This document shows positions 63,115-64,000 of a stretch of DNA of 64,000 nucleotides, in pieces. The stretch is from Chryseobacterium sp. MEBOG06 (lineage in GTDB: Bacteria; Bacteroidota; Bacteroidia; Flavobacteriales; Weeksellaceae). The stretch is from contig NZ_CP084580.1 in the NCBI RefSeq assembly GCF_021869765.1, positions 1,612,001 through 1,676,000 on the forward strand, written 5' to 3'. The position numbers and the translations under genes were made by a program. Position 1 is the first letter of the stretch; each line of letters opens with the position of its first letter. The notes beneath the pieces were generated by a model, which was given only the letters and a program-made list of their open reading frames with translations, did no database searches and was not told the origin of the DNA.

Positions 63115-63224
63115 AAAAGAAGAATCTGTTTTTTCAAAAAAATATTACTTTGGATCATGAACATCCGTTTTTTAATCAATAAAAACATACATTTTGTTCA
63201 TAATCAATACTTTTCTCTCAGCTC

Positions 63225-63692
63225 CTATAAGAAAGGTTTCATTTCATTTTCAATCTGCGTTCTCAGTTCCATCAGGCGCTTGGCATATATTTCAAGCTGT
63301 TTTTCTTCCTCTGTTTCTGGAGTCCACTTAGGAACCGGAAGTTTTTTACCATTTTCATCTACCGCTACAAAGACTATGATACAATGTGTCTTTTTATCAA
63401 AAGTAGGCTGTTTTAAGTTTCTTGAAAAAACATTGATCGCAATATGCATACTTGAAGTTCCGGTGTAGATCACCTGTGCATCTACTTTTACCACTTCTCC
63501 TATTTTGATAGGGTCATAAAAACGGATTCCTCCTACATATACCGTTACAGAATAATTTCCGCTCCAGGTGGTAGCACAGGCATATCCCGCCTGGTCAATC
63601 CATTTCATAACACTTCCTCCATGTACATTCCCTCCATAATTAACATCTGAAGGCTCTGAAATAAACTGAAAAGTAATAGGCTTGTTCTGCAT
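63225..63692 (-). CDS. Acyl-CoA thioesterase, hotdog fold (YciA/BACH-like)
   Basis: A 155-residue protein. ITFQFISEPSDVNYGGNVHGGSVMKWIDQAGYACATTWSG contains the usual N/GNVHGG catalytic region, with VGGIRFYDPIKIGEVVKVDAQVIYTGTSSMHIAINVFS and IVFVAVDENGKKLPVP. It hydrolyses acyl-CoA esters, probably as a hexamer. Chain-length preference is not visible. It stands alone, divergent from the ArsC/Spx-like gene. Confidence 0.88.
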   Translation of the reverse strand: MQNKPITFQFISEPSDVNYGGNVHGGSVMKWIDQAGYACATTWSGNYSVTVYVGGIRFYDPIKIGEVVKVDAQVIYTGTSSMHIAINVFSRNLKQPTFDKKTHCIIVFVAVDENGKKLPVPKWTPETEEEKQLEIYAKRLMELRTQIENEMKPFL

Positions 63693-63748
63693 CTTTATAA
63701 AATTTGAATAAAGTTATTTAATAATTTCCAAAGTCATAGATTAAATCC

Positions 63749-63756
63749 TACTTTTG
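63749..63756 (+). promoter_or_regulatory. -7 promoter element of the ArsC/Spx-family gene
   Basis: TACTTTTG matches TAnnTTTG, 54 bp before the gene start. Confidence 0.55.
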
Positions 63757-63810
63757 GAGGACGAAACTTTCAATGAGAGAGAGTTTTAACAAATAACAGA
63801 TTTACAAATA

Positions 63811-64000
63811 ATGAAGAAAGTATTTTATCTCAACTCTTGTGATACGTGTCGAAAAATTTTAGCCAAGTTTAATCTTAGAGATTGGGAACTTCGTGAAATT
63901 AAGAAAGAGCCTGTCACAAAAGAAGAATTAGCGGAAATGTATGAAAAAACGAAATCATATGAGGCACTATTCAGTAAAAAGTCTACTCAGATTAAATTGA
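63811..64000 (+). CDS. ArsC/Spx-family thioredoxin-fold protein, N-terminal part
   Basis: The first 63 codons, MKKVFYLNSCDTCRKILAKF then LRDWELREIKKEPVTKEELAEMYEKT, run to the window end. CDTCRK is a CxxC at the start of a thioredoxin-like fold, and the basic linker and PVTKEEL are typical of the ArsC/Spx/YffB family. Arsenate reductase or a related thiol protein; arsenate activity cannot be judged without the missing part. Confidence 0.78.
   Translation, partial: MKKVFYLNSCDTCRKILAKFNLRDWELREIKKEPVTKEELAEMYEKTKSYEALFSKKSTQIKL

Overview
The window looks like a chromosomal segment of a Bacteroidota bacterium of the family Weeksellaceae, most likely Chryseobacterium. The evidence is low GC, type IX secretion (T9SS) C-terminal sorting domains, PorT beside MenG, a protein-glutaminase almost identical in layout to the Chryseobacterium proteolyticum enzyme, a flavobacterial-type 6S RNA between zapA and rny, and promoters of the Bacteroidota kind (TAnnTTTG near -7, often with TTG about 19 bases upstream). 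I see no phage, plasmid, IS element, CRISPR array, rRNA or tRNA.

1-12 kb: the end of a TauE/SafE permease and a small monooxygenase, then a haem acquisition locus. Two T9SS-secreted proteins (one HmuY-like) run leftwards. A TonB receptor, lipoprotein HmuY, HmuT, HmuU, HmuV, a methyltransferase, HmuS and then a ChaN-like protein run rightwards. A palindrome-containing block is shared by the control regions of both secreted genes and lies between the divergent transcripts. 12-18.5 kb: an exported peptide-deformylase-like protein with an altered metal ligand, a GH19 chitinase, a nitroreductase-ohrR-ohr operon diverging from an MFS exporter, a short SDR gene remnant, a lipoprotein and a protein-glutaminase.

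18.8-27.1 kb: the complete trp operon read leftwards (trpE-G-D-C-F-B-A), then lipB. It is preceded by a leader peptide with three tandem Trp codons and a terminator, i.e. a classical attenuator. TrpF is fused to a GNAT-like domain. 27-39 kb: small lipoproteins, a cytochrome c, rlmF, a dispersed intergenic repeat, lysS, cydAB with a ClbS/DfsB protein, an unknown exported protein, gyrB and a DUF5684 membrane protein.

39-52 kb: two overlapping DUF3857/transglutaminase-like proteins (the second lacks the catalytic Cys), a DUF3298 lipoprotein, a lipid kinase, a dicarboxylate symporter, gamma-glutamyltransferase, SDR-type threonine dehydrogenase, a degenerate polysaccharide-deacetylase-like protein and a membrane metallophosphoesterase. 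52-64 kb: a KAS III-like synthase diverging from an unknown membrane protein-menG-porT; a coiled-coil protein, zapA, 6S RNA and rny; an MFS transporter; a Cys-rich double-glycine peptide; a LysR-YeiH pair with an ordered array of pentamers; a CLC antiporter under a fluoride riboswitch; an acyl-CoA thioesterase; and the start of an ArsC/Spx-family gene.

Most promising for follow-up: the haem locus with T9SS-exported components, the trp attenuator together with the TrpF-GNAT fusion, the fluoride riboswitch-CLC unit, the exported deformylase-like protein and the orphan double-glycine peptide. All family assignments are from reading the sequence; no database search was run.
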